Assembly (NCBI RefSeq): GCF_001053185.1
Contig: NZ_CSTD01000001.1
Coordinates: 1,606,333-1,670,332 of the forward strand
Length of the DNA stretch: 64,000 bases
Source: Mycobacterium bohemicum DSM 44277
GTDB lineage: Bacteria; Actinomycetota; Actinomycetes; Mycobacteriales; Mycobacteriaceae
Reading direction: 5' to 3'
The position numbers and the translations under genes were made by a program. This document shows, piece after piece, positions 42,713-52,619 of this stretch (position 1 is the stretch's first letter; each line of letters opens with the position of its first letter). The notes below the pieces were generated by a model that did no database searches, was not told the DNA's origin, and saw nothing but the letters and a program-made list of their open reading frames with translations.

Positions 42713-43611
42713 CTACGGCACCACCGTCGAACCGATGGTGGGCATGAATTGGCACTGCCGTTCCTTGGTGGTGACCTGCCCGAAGATCGTCGACATGATG
42801 CTCCCCGAACCGGTGTCGGCGATCACGCTCAATGTCGTGGGGCCCTCGGGGTTGATGTCGGACCGCGGCTTGAGCGTGGCGCTGCCGGACTTACCCGTGG
42901 TCAGGTTCACCCAGGTGACGTTGAGCGGCAGCTTCTGCACCTCGGCGGGTCCCGGGGTGCCCACCGCGGTGAACACGTACGCCGTCTGACCGGGCCCGGG
43001 TCCGGGAAGCGGAATCTTGGCCGGACCCGCCACCGACAGGGCGGTCGCTATCGCGTTGCTGCCGTCGGCCAGGCAGTTCGTGCCGATCGAGGGATACATG
43101 AAGTCCTGTGTGGGCGGCGCGTCAGGACCGAAATCCGGGTTCGCCGCGGGCGCCGAAGCCGGGGCCGGCGCCGGGGGAGCCGCGGGTGGGCCGCGGGCGG
43201 CGTCGACAGCCCCGGAATCGCCGGCAGGCCGGGGATCGAGGGGGCGGCCGGGGCGGCGGGTGCCGCGGGTGCGGCCGGCGCCGCGGGCGTCTGCTGCAGC
43301 AGGCCGGGGAGCATCCCCGCAAGGCCGCCCGGGTTGGTCGGCGCGGCGGGCGAGGTCGCACCGGCCGCCGGAACTCCCGGGAAGCTGATGCCGGGGGTGG
43401 CCGGGGCCGCCGGCGGCGTCGCGCCCAGCGCGGTGGCGAGGTTCTGCAGGATCTGCGGCGCGTTGGCCGCCGAGGCGATCAGCTGCTGCGGAATGTTGGG
43501 CACCGGCGGCGCCGGCACGGGGTCGGCGTGCGCGATGCCGCCCGTCAGTAGTGCGGCGGACGAACCGACTACGACGGCGGTTGCACGCAAGTAAGTCCAG
43601 ATGGTTGGCAT
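42713..43611 (-). pseudogene. Secreted Ala/Pro-rich protein (Rv1157c-like) with a frameshift
   Basis: The N-terminal frame begins with ATG at 43611 (GGGAGAG upstream) and encodes a signal peptide ending AHA before DPVPAPPVPN, then an Ala/Pro-rich region. The C-terminal part of the family (PDFGPDAPPTQDFMYPSIGT, then LPLNVTWVNLTTG, to a TAG at 42713) is read in another frame. The switch falls in the GC-rich stretch at about 43180-43196 and corresponds to one missing base. This is either a pseudogene or a sequencing error in a homopolymer-rich run. The function of the family is unknown. Confidence 0.75.
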
Positions 43612-43877
43612 GACTCTCCCTGGTATCGACGACAAGGTCCGTGCCTGAAGCTACGTTGATACTGGTGTGACTCAAGTGACACGTGTGGCATTTATGTGAT
43701 CGTTATTGATACGAGCGGCGGCGGTGACCTGGCGGCCGCGCGGGGCCGGCGGGGAGGCCGAGAAGGGCATTCGGCGGCAGCGCGATCGCTAGAGTCGGGC
43801 GGATAGACACCACCTCGGCCGCCGCGGCGGCACCGGAGACCCGGCGGTCGGCCAGGCTGCACGCGGCCGCGCCGCTT

Positions 43878-45023
43878 TTGTTGATCGCCAGCGTCGCCGC
43901 GCGGCTCGCGTGGACCTACCTCACGCCCCACGGGGCCAACTTCGTCGACCTGCACGTCTACCTCGGCGGCGCCGCGGCCCTGGACCATCCCGGCACGCTC
44001 TACGGCTACGTCTACGCCGACCAGACGCCTGACTTCCCGCTGCCGTTCACCTATCCACCGTTTGCGGCCGTGATCTTCTACCCCTTGCACTTCCTGCCGT
44101 TCGGCCTCGTCGCCTTCCTCTGGCAGGTCGCGACCATGGCGGCCCTGTACGCGTGCGTTCGGGTCAGCCAGCGCATGATGGGCCTCGATGCCGACGCGGC
44201 CGGCGGACCCCGCGTGGCGATGCTGTGGACGGCGGTCACCATCTGGATCGAGCCGCTGCGCAGCACCTTCGACTACGGGCAGGTCAACGTGCTGCTGATG
44301 CTCGCGGTGCTGTGGGCGGCCTACAGCTCGCGGTGGTGGCTGTCGGGATTGCTGGTCGGCGTGGCGGCCGGCATCAAGTTGACCCCGGCGATCGCCGGGC
44401 TCTACCTGCTCGGCGTTCGGCGGTGGGGGGCGGCGGTGTTTTCGGCGGCCGTGTTCCTCGCGACCGTCGGGGCGTCGGTGTTGGCGGCCGGCGACCAGAC
44501 CCGCTACTACTTCACCAAACTGCTGGGTGACGCGCATCGGGTCGGCCCGATCGCCACATCGTTCAATCAGTCGTGGCGCGGCGGCATTTCGCGGATCGTC
44601 GGCCACGACGCCGGCTACGGCCCACCGGTGCTGGCCGCGCTCGCGGTCACCGCCGTCACCGCCGTCCTGGCCTGGCGCGCGCTGGACGGCCCGGATCGGC
44701 TGGGCAAGCTGTTGGTGGTCGAACTGTTCGGGCTGCTGCTATCCCCGATTTCGTGGACGCACCACTGGGTGTGGCTGGTGCCGCTGATGATCTGGGCGAT
44801 CCACGGGCCGCAGCGCGCCCGGCACGGGGCGCGCGTGGTGGGCTGGGGTTGGTTGGCGCTCGCCATCATTGGCGTGCCGTGGTTGCTGAGCTTTGCCCAG
44901 CCGACGATCTGGCAGGTCAACCGCCCGTGGTATCTGGCCTGGGGCGGACTGGTCTACATCGTGGGCGCCGTCGCGACCCTCGCGTGGATCGCGGCCAGGC
45001 CCAGGCCCAGGCCCGAGTCCTAG
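43878..45023 (+). CDS. pimE: Polyprenol-phosphate-mannose alpha-1,2-mannosyltransferase PimE
   Basis: A GT-C membrane mannosyltransferase that adds the fifth mannose to phosphatidylinositol mannosides (Rv1159). The catalytic Asp region is [11 protein letters not shown] in the first outer loop, [13 protein letters not shown] and [15 protein letters not shown] are family marks, and [18 protein letters not shown] lies near the C-terminus. The family sequence seems to continue upstream in frame (ATA at 43803 begins IDTTS, as I recall for PimE), but no ATG, GTG or TTG occurs between the stop at 43725 and the TTG at 43878. The true start is therefore uncertain. Confidence 0.85.
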   Translation: MLIASVAARLAWTYLTPHGANFVDLHVYLGGAAALDHPGTLYGYVYADQTPDFPLPFTYPPFAAVIFYPLHFLPFGLVAFLWQVATMAALYACVRVSQRMMGLDADAAGGPRVAMLWTAVTIWIEPLRSTFDYGQVNVLLMLAVLWAAYSSRWWLSGLLVGVAAGIKLTPAIAGLYLLGVRRWGAAVFSAAVFLATVGASVLAAGDQTRYYFTKLLGDAHRVGPIATSFNQSWRGGISRIVGHDAGYGPPVLAALAVTAVTAVLAWRALDGPDRLGKLLVVELFGLLLSPISWTHHWVWLVPLMIWAIHGPQRARHGARVVGWGWLALAIIGVPWLLSFAQPTIWQVNRPWYLAWGGLVYIVGAVATLAWIAARPRPRPES

Positions 45024-45304
45024 TCGCCGACGATGCCGTTGATGTCGCGGGCCATCGCGACGTCCTTGTCGGTGATGCCGCCCTCGGAATGCGTGACGAG
45101 CGCGAAAGTCACTGTCCGCCAACGGATATCAATGTCCGGGTGATGATCCTTGCTTTCGGCGTGCTCGGCCACCCGGCGCACCGCGTCGATTCCGCCGAGA
45201 AACGACGGGAACTTGATCGACCGGCGCAGGGCGCCGTCGGCGCGCTCCCATCCGTCGAGGTCTTGCAGCGCGGCGTCCACTTCCTCGTCCGATAACACAG
45301 CCAT
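45020..45304 (-). CDS. 4a-hydroxytetrahydrobiopterin (pterin-4a-carbinolamine) dehydratase, Rv1159A
   Basis: A 94-residue PCD/DCoH protein, the same length as Rv1159A. The active-site motif [11 protein letters not shown] lies near residues 49-59. It dehydrates 4a-hydroxy-tetrahydropterins. It ends with a 4-bp overlap with pimE on the other strand. TACGGT lies six bases before its ATG, so the transcript is probably leaderless, and this box overlaps the promoter of mutT2. Confidence 0.92.
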   Translation of the reverse strand: MAVLSDEEVDAALQDLDGWERADGALRRSIKFPSFLGGIDAVRRVAEHAESKDHHPDIDIRWRTVTFALVTHSEGGITDKDVAMARDINGIVGD

Positions 45305-45330
45305 ACCTCGACCGTATACCGTCTCTGGCC
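45305..45330. promoter_or_regulatory. Back-to-back leaderless promoters sharing GTATAC
   Basis: Only 26 bp separate the start codons of the PCD gene and mutT2. The minus-strand -10 box TACGGT (45311-45316) and the plus-strand box TACCGT (45317-45322) abut around the palindrome GTATAC, with 6 and 8 bp to the respective ATGs. The two polymerases could not bind at once, so the genes should be mutually exclusive in initiation. Confidence 0.6.
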
Positions 45331-45735
45331 ATGCCGACCCAGATCGTCGTCGCGGCCGCCGTGATCCGTCGCGGCCGGCTCCTGGTGGCGCAGCGGGCGC
45401 GGCCCCCGGAGTTGGCCGGGCGCTGGGAGCTTCCCGGCGGCAAGGTCGCGCCCGGGGAAACGGAACCGGCGGCGCTGGCCCGCGAGTTGTCCGAGGAGCT
45501 CGGTCTGTCGGTCGGCGACGTCAGCGTCGGCGAGCGCCTCGGCGCGGACGTCGCGCTCAATGCCGGGATGACGCTGCGTGCCTACCGGGTGGGGCTGCGC
45601 CGCGGCGAGCCGCACGCCCACGACCACCGCGCGCTGCGCTGGGTCACGGCGGCGGAGCTCGGCGACGTCGATTGGGTGCCGGCCGATCGCGGCTGGTTGA
45701 CGGACTTGAGACGAGCCCTCGAAGCGACCTCATAA
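45331..45735 (+). CDS. mutT2: MutT2 Nudix hydrolase
   Basis: A 134-residue Nudix hydrolase. The Nudix box starts at [16 protein letters not shown] and continues ELSEELGL (about residues 35-58), with all catalytic Glu residues present. M. tuberculosis MutT2 (Rv1160) hydrolyses 5-methyl-dCTP, dCTP and related nucleotides. The start is the ATG behind the shared divergent promoter. Confidence 0.93.
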   Translation: MPTQIVVAAAVIRRGRLLVAQRARPPELAGRWELPGGKVAPGETEPAALARELSEELGLSVGDVSVGERLGADVALNAGMTLRAYRVGLRRGEPHAHDHRALRWVTAAELGDVDWVPADRGWLTDLRRALEATS

Positions 45736-45790
45736 CGAGTCCACAGTCGTTCGGCAGGCTGCCCACAGGCGCGTGGCAGGTCGCCGGCGT

Positions 45791-45826
45791 GAACTAGGAT
45801 ATATAACAAAGTGACTTGTAAGAAAG
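45791..45826 (+). promoter_or_regulatory. AT-rich promoter candidate for the nar operon
   Basis: The stretch AACTAGGATATATAACAAAG followed by TGACTTGTAAGAAAG is by far the most AT-rich part of the 265-bp gap before narG. It contains TATAAC, and ACAA/TTGT arms around AGTGAC. If this is the promoter, the narG mRNA has a leader of about 180 bases. No other signal was recognised in the gap. Confidence 0.35.
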
Positions 45827-46000
45827 ACGTCGGTCGAACCTGACGCGGCGGTGTTTGCGTGGCCGCGGCCATCCCGGACGGGCGGTGCTCAGGGCGCGAA
45901 TACCCTGCGCGACAGTGCCCTTCGCGTATGACGCCCGCTCCGGTCGCAGCCAGCCGCTTGGTGAAAGGCGCGACGCCACGGAAGTGGAGGGGTTTGCTTC

Positions 46001-49000
46001 TTGACTGTCACACCTCGCGTCGGCGGACTACTCGAGGAGCTGCTGGAGCGCAGCGGTCGGTTCTTCACCCCGGGCGAGATCTCGTCCGACCTGCGCACGG
46101 TCACCAGGCGGGGCGGTCGGGAGGCAGACGCCTTCTACCGCGACCGCTGGAGTCACGACAAGGTGGTGCGCTCCACCCACGGGGTCAACTGCACCGGCTC
46201 CTGCTCGTGGAAGATCTACGTCAAGGACGGGATCATCACCTGGGAGACCCAGCAGACCGACTATCCGTCCGTGGGTCCGGACCGGCCCGAATACGAGCCG
46301 CGCGGCTGCCCTCGCGGCGCGTCGTTTTCCTGGTACAGCTACTCGCCCACCCGGGTTCGGTATCCCTACGCCCGGGCCGTGCTGGTCGAGATGTACCGCG
46401 AGGCCAGGGCGCGGCTCGGTGATCCCGTGCTGGCGTGGGCGGACATCCAGGCCGACCCCGAGCGGCGTCGTCGCTACCAGCGGGCCCGCGGGAAAGGCGG
46501 ACTGGTTCGGGTGACCTGGGCCGAGGCCACCGAAATCATCGCCGCCGCCCACGTGCACACCATCAAGGCGTACGGCCCGGACCGGGTCGCCGGCTTCTCT
46601 CCGATCCCGGCGATGTCGATGGTGTCCTATGCCGCCGGCTCGCGGTTCTTCGAACTGATCGGCGCTCCGATGACGTCGTTCTACGACTGGTATGCCGACC
46701 TCCCGGTCGCCTCGCCGCAGGTTTTCGGCGACCAGACCGACGTCCCGGAATCCGGCGACTGGTGGGACGCCGCGTACCTGATGATGTGGGGCTCCAACGT
46801 GCCGATCACCCGCACGCCCGACGCGCACTGGATGGCCGAGGCGCGCTACCGCGGCACCAAGGTGGTAACCGTCAGCCCGGACTACGCCGACAACACCAAG
46901 TTCGCCGACGAGTGGATGCCGTGCGCCGCGGGCACCGACGGCGCGCTGGCGATGGCGATGGGCCACGTCATCCTCTCGGAATGTTATGTGCAACAGCAAG
47001 TTCCGTTCTTCGCTGACTTCGCGCGCCGCTTCACCGACCTGCCGTTCCTGATCAAGCTCGAACACCGCGGCGACATGCTGGTGCCGGGAAAGAATCTCAC
47101 GGCGGCGGACCTGGGCAGAGGCGTCGAGAATGCGGCGCTCAAGCCTGCCGTGCTGGACGAGGCCAGCGGCGCCGTGGTAGTGCCGCACGGCTCGCTGGGT
47201 TTCCGTTACGGCGAGGACGGCCTGGGCAAGTGGAACCTCGATCTCGGTGATCTGGTGCCCGCGCTCAGCGTGGCCGGATCGGACTGCGACACGGCGCTGG
47301 TGCACCTGCCCAGCTTTGACACCGTCGGCGGCGAAGGTGCCACCGTCGCGCGCGGGGTTCCCGTCCGCCGCGTCGGAGAGCACCTGGTGTGCACGGTGTT
47401 CGACCTCATGCTCGCCCAATACGGAGTGGCGCGGCCCGGACTGCCCGGCGAATGGCCCAGCGGCTACGACGATCCCACCCAGCCGAACACCCCCGCGTGG
47501 CAGGAGCCGATCACCGGCGTGTCGGCCGGCCAGGTCATCCGGGTCGCCAGGGAATTCGCTCGCAGCGCAGAGGAATCCGGCGGTCGGTCGATGATCATCA
47601 TGGGCAGCGGGATCTGCCAATGGTTTCACGGCGACGCCATCTACCGCGCGGTCCTGGCGCTGCTGATGCTGACCGCGTCGATGGGACGAAACGGCGGAGG
47701 CTGGGCGCACTACGTAGGCCAGGAGAAGGTTCGGCCCCTCACCGGATTCCAGACGATGGCGATGGCCACCGATTGGGTGCGGCCGCCGCGGCAGGTGCCC
47801 GGCGCTTCCTACTGGTATGCGCATACCGATCAGTGGCGCTACGGCGGGTACCAGGCCGACAAACTCGCCAGCCCGATCGGCCGGGGCAGGTTCGCCGGCA
47901 AGCACACCATGGACGTGCTTGCCTCCGCGACCGCCATGGGCTGGAGCCCGTTCTATCCGCAGTTCGACCGGTCCAGCCTCGACGTCGCCGACGAGGCCCG
48001 CGCCGCGGGCCGTGACGTCGCCGAGCACGTCGCCGAGCGGCTCGGACGGGGCGAACTCAAACTGGCCGTCACCGATCCCGACAATCCCGCCAACTGGCCG
48101 CGGGTACTTACGGTCTGGCGCGCCAACCTGATCGGATCATCCGGCAAGGGCGGCGAGTACTTCCTGCGCCACCTGCTGGGCACCGACTCCAACGTGCAGG
48201 CCGAGCCGGCGCGCCCCGGGGACATCCCCGAGGGCAAGCTCGACCTGATGATGTCGATCGACTTCCGGATGACGTCGACGACGCTGGTGTCCGATATCGT
48301 GCTGCCCGCGGCGACGTGGTACGAGAAGGCCGACATCTCCAGCACCGACATGCACCCGTACGTGCACGCGTTCAGCGCCGCGACCGACCCGCCGTGGGAA
48401 ACCCGCTCGGACTTCGACGCCTTCGGCGCCATCGCCCGCGCGTTCAGCGCGATGGCCAAGCGCCACCTGGGCACCCGCAGCGACGTGGTGCTCACCGCGC
48501 TCGAGCACGACACACCCGACGCGATGGCCTATCCCGGTGGCACGGAAGAAGATTGGCTGAGCACCGGCGCGACTCCGGTGCCCGGGCGCACGATGGGCAG
48601 GCTGACCGTGGTGGAGCGCGACTACGCCGCGGTCTACGACAAGTGGCTGACGCTGGGTCCGCTCGTCGACCAGTTCGGGGTGACCACCAAGGGGGTCACC
48701 GTGCATCCCTTCAAGGAGGTCGAGGAGCTGGGCGCGAAATTCGGCGTGATGAATTCCGGTGCGGGGCAGGGCCGGCCGGCCATCACCAGCGCCGCGCGGA
48801 TGGCCGACGTCGTGCTGCTGCTGTCCGGGACCACCAACGGCCGGCTGGCGGTGGAGGGCTTCCGCGAGCTGGAGAAGCGCACCGGTCAGCGCCTGGCGCA
48901 CCTGGCCGAAGGCAGCGAGGAACGTCGCGTCACCTATGCCGACACCCAGGCACGCCCCGTCCAGGTGATCACCAGCCCGGAGTGGTCGGGCAGCGAAACG

Positions 49001-49654
49001 GGCGGCCGCCGCTACGCGCCGTTCACCATCAACATCGAAAACCTCAAGCCGTTCCACACGCTCACCGGGCGGATGCACTTCTACCTGGCCCACGACTGGG
49101 TCGAGGAGCTGGGCGAGCACCTGCCGGTCTACCGGCCGCCCCTGGACATGACGCGGCTCTTCGGCGAGCCCTCGCTCGGCCCCACCGGTGACGGGATCGG
49201 CCTGACCGTGCGGTATCTCACGCCGCACTCGAAGTGGTCGTTCCACTCCACCTACCAGGACAACCTGTACATGCTATCGCTGTCGCGCGGCGGCCCGACG
49301 ATGTGGATGAGCCCGGGGGACGCGGCGAAAATCGGCGTCCGCGACAACGATTGGGTGGAGGCGGTCAACGCCAACGGCATCTACGTGTGCCGCGCGATCG
49401 TCTCCCACCGGATGCCCGACGGCGTGGTGTTCGTCTACCACGTGCAGGAACGCACCGTGGACACGCCGCGCACCGAGAAGAACAACAAGCGCGGCGGCAA
49501 CCACAACGCGCTGACCCGCGTGCGGATCAAGCCGAGCCACCTGGCCGGCGGCTACGGCCAGCACGCGTTCGCGTTCAACTACATGGGCCCGACCGGCAAC
49601 CAGCGCGACGAGGTGACGGTGGTGCGCCGGCGCAGCCAGGAAGTGCGGTACTGA
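46001..49654 (+). CDS. narG: Respiratory nitrate reductase alpha subunit
   Basis: A 1217-residue molybdenum bis-MGD enzyme that reduces nitrate to nitrite at the inner face of the membrane. The [4Fe-4S] FS0 site HGVNCTGSCSWK is near residues 60-71, and the Mo-ligand Asp lies in DWYADLPVASPQVFGDQTDV. The sequence is close to M. tuberculosis NarG (Rv1161) throughout. The TTG at 46001 is the start: GGAGGGG lies nine bases upstream and the product begins MTVTPRVGGLLEELLERSG as expected. narH starts directly after its stop. Confidence 0.97.
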   Translation: MTVTPRVGGLLEELLERSGRFFTPGEISSDLRTVTRRGGREADAFYRDRWSHDKVVRSTHGVNCTGSCSWKIYVKDGIITWETQQTDYPSVGPDRPEYEPRGCPRGASFSWYSYSPTRVRYPYARAVLVEMYREARARLGDPVLAWADIQADPERRRRYQRARGKGGLVRVTWAEATEIIAAAHVHTIKAYGPDRVAGFSPIPAMSMVSYAAGSRFFELIGAPMTSFYDWYADLPVASPQVFGDQTDVPESGDWWDAAYLMMWGSNVPITRTPDAHWMAEARYRGTKVVTVSPDYADNTKFADEWMPCAAGTDGALAMAMGHVILSECYVQQQVPFFADFARRFTDLPFLIKLEHRGDMLVPGKNLTAADLGRGVENAALKPAVLDEASGAVVVPHGSLGFRYGEDGLGKWNLDLGDLVPALSVAGSDCDTALVHLPSFDTVGGEGATVARGVPVRRVGEHLVCTVFDLMLAQYGVARPGLPGEWPSGYDDPTQPNTPAWQEPITGVSAGQVIRVAREFARSAEESGGRSMIIMGSGICQWFHGDAIYRAVLALLMLTASMGRNGGGWAHYVGQEKVRPLTGFQTMAMATDWVRPPRQVPGASYWYAHTDQWRYGGYQADKLASPIGRGRFAGKHTMDVLASATAMGWSPFYPQFDRSSLDVADEARAAGRDVAEHVAERLGRGELKLAVTDPDNPANWPRVLTVWRANLIGSSGKGGEYFLRHLLGTDSNVQAEPARPGDIPEGKLDLMMSIDFRMTSTTLVSDIVLPAATWYEKADISSTDMHPYVHAFSAATDPPWETRSDFDAFGAIARAFSAMAKRHLGTRSDVVLTALEHDTPDAMAYPGGTEEDWLSTGATPVPGRTMGRLTVVERDYAAVYDKWLTLGPLVDQFGVTTKGVTVHPFKEVEELGAKFGVMNSGAGQGRPAITSAARMADVVLLLSGTTNGRLAVEGFRELEKRTGQRLAHLAEGSEERRVTYADTQARPVQVITSPEWSGSETGGRRYAPFTINIENLKPFHTLTGRMHFYLAHDWVEELGEHLPVYRPPLDMTRLFGEPSLGPTGDGIGLTVRYLTPHSKWSFHSTYQDNLYMLSLSRGGPTMWMSPGDAAKIGVRDNDWVEAVNANGIYVCRAIVSHRMPDGVVFVYHVQERTVDTPRTEKNNKRGGNHNALTRVRIKPSHLAGGYGQHAFAFNYMGPTGNQRDEVTVVRRRSQEVRY

Positions 49655-51235
49655 ATGAAGGTAATGGCGCAATTGGCCATGGTGATGAACCTGGACAAGT
49701 GCATCGGCTGTCACACCTGCTCGGTGACTTGCAAGCAGGCGTGGACGAACCGGTCGGGCACCGAGTACGTGTGGTTCAACAACGTCGAAACCCGGCCCGG
49801 GCAAGGCTATCCCCGCACCTACGAGGACCAGGAGCGCTGGCGCGGCGGCTGGGTGCGCGACCGCAAGGGCCGCCTGCGGCTGCGTGACGGCGGGCGAATC
49901 CACAAGCTGCTGCGGATCTTCGCCAACCCCAGGTTGCCGACCATCGACGACTACTACCAGCCGTGGACCTACGACTACGAGAACCTGACCACCGCACCGG
50001 CGGGTGACACCTTTCCGACGGCCGCCCCGAAAAGCCTGATCACCGGCGAGCCGATGAAGGTCTCCTGGGGGCCGAACTGGGACGACAACCTGGCAGGCTC
50101 GCCGGAGATCCTGGCCGGCGATCCCATCCTGAAGAAGGTCAGCGAGGAGGTGAAGCTGAAGCTCGAAGAGACCTTCATGTTCTACCTGCCCCGGATCTGC
50201 GAGCACTGCCTCAACCCCTCCTGCGTGGCGTCGTGCCCGTCGGGGGCGATGTACAAGCGCAGCGAGGACGGCATCGTGCTGGTCGACCAGGACCGCTGCC
50301 GCGGCTGGCGCATGTGTGTGTCCGGATGCCCTTACAAGAAGGTCTATTTCAACCACAAGACCGGCAAGGCCGAGAAGTGCACGCTGTGCTATCCGCGGAT
50401 GGAGGTCGGCCTGCCGACCATCTGCTCGGAGACCTGCGTCGGGCGGCTGCGCTACCTGGGTCTGGTGCTCTACGACGTCGAGCGGGTGCTCGAGGCCGCA
50501 TCGGTGGAAGACGACGCCGACCTCTACGAGGCGCAGCGTCGGATCCTGTTGGACCCCAGCGATCCCGAGGTGATCGCGGGCGCCCGGGCCGAGGGCATCT
50601 CCGACGAGTGGATCCGGGCCGCGCAGCGCTCCCCGGTGTACGCGCTCATCAACACCTACAAGGTCGCCCTGCCGCTGCATCCCGAATACCGCACCATGCC
50701 GATGGTCTGGTACATCCCGCCGCTGTCGCCGGTGGTCGACGCGGTCAGCCGCGACGGTCATGACGGGGAGGACGCCGGAAACCTGTTCGGCGCGCTGGAG
50801 GCGCTGCGCATCCCCATGCAGTACCTGGCCGAACTCTTCACCGCCGGCGACACCCGGGTGGTCGAGGGGGTCTTGCGCCGGCTCGCGGCGATGCGCTCCT
50901 ACATGCGCGACATCAATCTCGGCCGGGAGACCCAGCCGCACATCCCGCAGTCCGTCGGCATGACCGAAGAACAGGTCTACGAGATGTACCGGCTGCTAGC
51001 CATCGCGAAATACGAAGAGCGCTATGTCATCCCGACGGCATTCGGACCACAGGCCCGCGAGCTGGAAGGGATGGGCTGCGCGCTGGACGGCGACGGCGGC
51101 CCGGGCATGTACGAGTCGGGCGACCCGGTGCCGGTGTCGGTCGAGACCTTTCACTCCGTGCAGCGGGTGAATCTGCTCAACTGGGACGGCCGCCAGGCAC
51201 CCGCCGGACTGTTTCCCGGGGAGCAGACGCGATGA
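49655..51235 (+). CDS. narH: Respiratory nitrate reductase beta (iron-sulfur) subunit
   Basis: A 526-residue electron-transfer subunit with four cysteine clusters: CIGCHTCSVTC (about residues 16-26), CEHCLNPSCVASC, CRGWRMCVSGC, where Trp replaces one Cys as in the [3Fe-4S] site, and CTLCYPRM with a later Cys. It carries electrons from NarI to NarG. It starts at the base after the narG stop, and its own stop overlaps the narJ start (ATGA). Confidence 0.97.
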   Translation: MKVMAQLAMVMNLDKCIGCHTCSVTCKQAWTNRSGTEYVWFNNVETRPGQGYPRTYEDQERWRGGWVRDRKGRLRLRDGGRIHKLLRIFANPRLPTIDDYYQPWTYDYENLTTAPAGDTFPTAAPKSLITGEPMKVSWGPNWDDNLAGSPEILAGDPILKKVSEEVKLKLEETFMFYLPRICEHCLNPSCVASCPSGAMYKRSEDGIVLVDQDRCRGWRMCVSGCPYKKVYFNHKTGKAEKCTLCYPRMEVGLPTICSETCVGRLRYLGLVLYDVERVLEAASVEDDADLYEAQRRILLDPSDPEVIAGARAEGISDEWIRAAQRSPVYALINTYKVALPLHPEYRTMPMVWYIPPLSPVVDAVSRDGHDGEDAGNLFGALEALRIPMQYLAELFTAGDTRVVEGVLRRLAAMRSYMRDINLGRETQPHIPQSVGMTEEQVYEMYRLLAIAKYEERYVIPTAFGPQARELEGMGCALDGDGGPGMYESGDPVPVSVETFHSVQRVNLLNWDGRQAPAGLFPGEQTR

Positions 51236-51875
51236 GGCTGCGGGAACGGTCGAACGCCAAGACGATGCGGGACCGGCTGGTGTGGCAGGCGGCGTCCCTG
51301 CTGCTGGCCTATCCGGACCCTCGCCTGGGCGCGCGGCTCGACACCGTCGAGGAGTTGCTCGGTCACGCCGGCGGCGCCCCGGCCGGGCTGCTCGACCGCA
51401 CGGTCGCGGCGTTGCGCGCCCGCACGCCCATGGATGCCGCGGCGGATTACGTGGCGACGTTCGACATGCGGCGAAACTGCACGATGTATCTGACGTACTG
51501 GACCGCCGGGGATACCCGCAACCGCGGGCGGGAGATGCTGGCGTTCGCCGCCGCCTACCGCGCGGCGAGGCGCCGGACCACCTGCCCGTCGTGCTGGAGT
51601 TCGCCGCCACGGTCGACCCCCGATCCGGCAGGCGGTTGCTGGCCGAGCACCGAGTGCCGATCGACGTGTTGCGGGGCGCCCTCGCGGATGCCGAGTCGCC
51701 CTACGAGCACACCGTGGCCGCTGTGTGCGCGACGCTGCCGGCGGGGACCGATCTGGACCTGCGCCGCGCGGAGCGCCTCGCCCGGGAGGGCCCACCCGCG
51801 GAAGCCGTTGGGCTGCAACCTTTCACGTTGACCGTGCCGCCGCGGCGCAGGGAAGGAGCGGCACATGTTCAGTAG
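51232..51875 (+). pseudogene. narJ: Nitrate reductase maturation chaperone NarJ, frameshifted
   Basis: The first half reads as NarJ (SLLLAYPDPRLGARLDTVEE, MYLTYWTAGDTRNRGREMLA) from the ATG at 51232 up to about 51566. The second half (EAPDHLPVVLEFAATVDP, YEHTVAAVCATLPAGTDLDL, VGLQPFTLTVPPRR) continues in another frame to a TAG at 51873. The linker between AYRA and EAPDHL is shorter than I recall for other mycobacterial NarJ proteins, so a deletion that is not a multiple of three seems to have removed it. NarJ is needed to load the Mo cofactor into NarG, so loss should cripple the enzyme unless the break is a sequencing error or is bypassed. Confidence 0.85.
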
Positions 51876-52596
51876 CGTACTTTTCTGGGACATCGCGCCG
51901 TACGTCACGCTGACGGTGTTGGTGCTCGGCACGTGGTGGCGATACAAATACGACAAGTTCGGCTGGACGTCGCGCTCCTCGCAGGTCTACGAGTCGCGGT
52001 TGTTGCGGATCGGCAGCCCGATCTTCCATTTCGGCATTCTGGCCGTCTTCGCCGGGCACGTGATGGGCCTGTGCATCCCGCCGCGGGTCACGCACATGTT
52101 GAAGGTCAGCGACTACGCCTACCACCTGCAGGCGGTGATCGCCGGTTCGATCGCGGGCGCAGCGACGCTCGCCGGTATCGGTCTGCTGATCTACCGCCGC
52201 TTCACGCGCCCCGCGGTGTCCATCGCGACCAGCCGGAGCGACAAGCTGATGTATGTCGTGCTGGTGCTCGCCATCGTGGTGGGCCTGTATTGCGACCTGA
52301 TCGGCACCGGGCCGCACGGCGGCGAGTTTCACTACCGCTACACGGTCGGTTTGTGGTTCCGGCGGATCTGGCTCCTGCAGCCGCATGGCGAGGTGATGGT
52401 CAACGCACCGCTGGACTACCAACTGCACGCCCTCATCGGCATGGTGTTGTTCACCGTGTGGCCGTTCACCCGCCTGGTCCATGTGTTCAGCGCGCCGGTC
52501 GTCTACCTGTTCCGGCCCTACATCGTCTACCGCAGCCGCGCGGCGACGGCCGAGGGCGAGATGGTCGGCGCGGCACCGCCCCGCAGGGGCTGGTAA
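51865..52596 (+). CDS. narI: Respiratory nitrate reductase gamma (cytochrome b) subunit
   Basis: A 243-residue membrane cytochrome with five predicted helices that oxidises menaquinol and passes electrons to NarH. The four heme-b ligands His55, His65, His188 and His206 fall at almost the same numbers as in E. coli NarI. The start overlaps the narJ reading frame by 11 bases and has GGAAGGAG upstream, so it should still be translated. A hairpin follows the stop. Confidence 0.96.
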   Translation: MFSSVLFWDIAPYVTLTVLVLGTWWRYKYDKFGWTSRSSQVYESRLLRIGSPIFHFGILAVFAGHVMGLCIPPRVTHMLKVSDYAYHLQAVIAGSIAGAATLAGIGLLIYRRFTRPAVSIATSRSDKLMYVVLVLAIVVGLYCDLIGTGPHGGEFHYRYTVGLWFRRIWLLQPHGEVMVNAPLDYQLHALIGMVLFTVWPFTRLVHVFSAPVVYLFRPYIVYRSRAATAEGEMVGAAPPRRGW

Positions 52597-52619
52597 CCGG
52601 CGCGGCCTGGGCTTTCGCG

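Noticed and set aside
46028-48028. 666-codon frame antisense to narG
   Set aside because: Shadow of narG; no start signal or domain.
51540-51600. Programmed frameshift in narJ
   Set aside because: No slippery heptamer or downstream pseudoknot visible, and the linker residues are missing, which fits a deletion.
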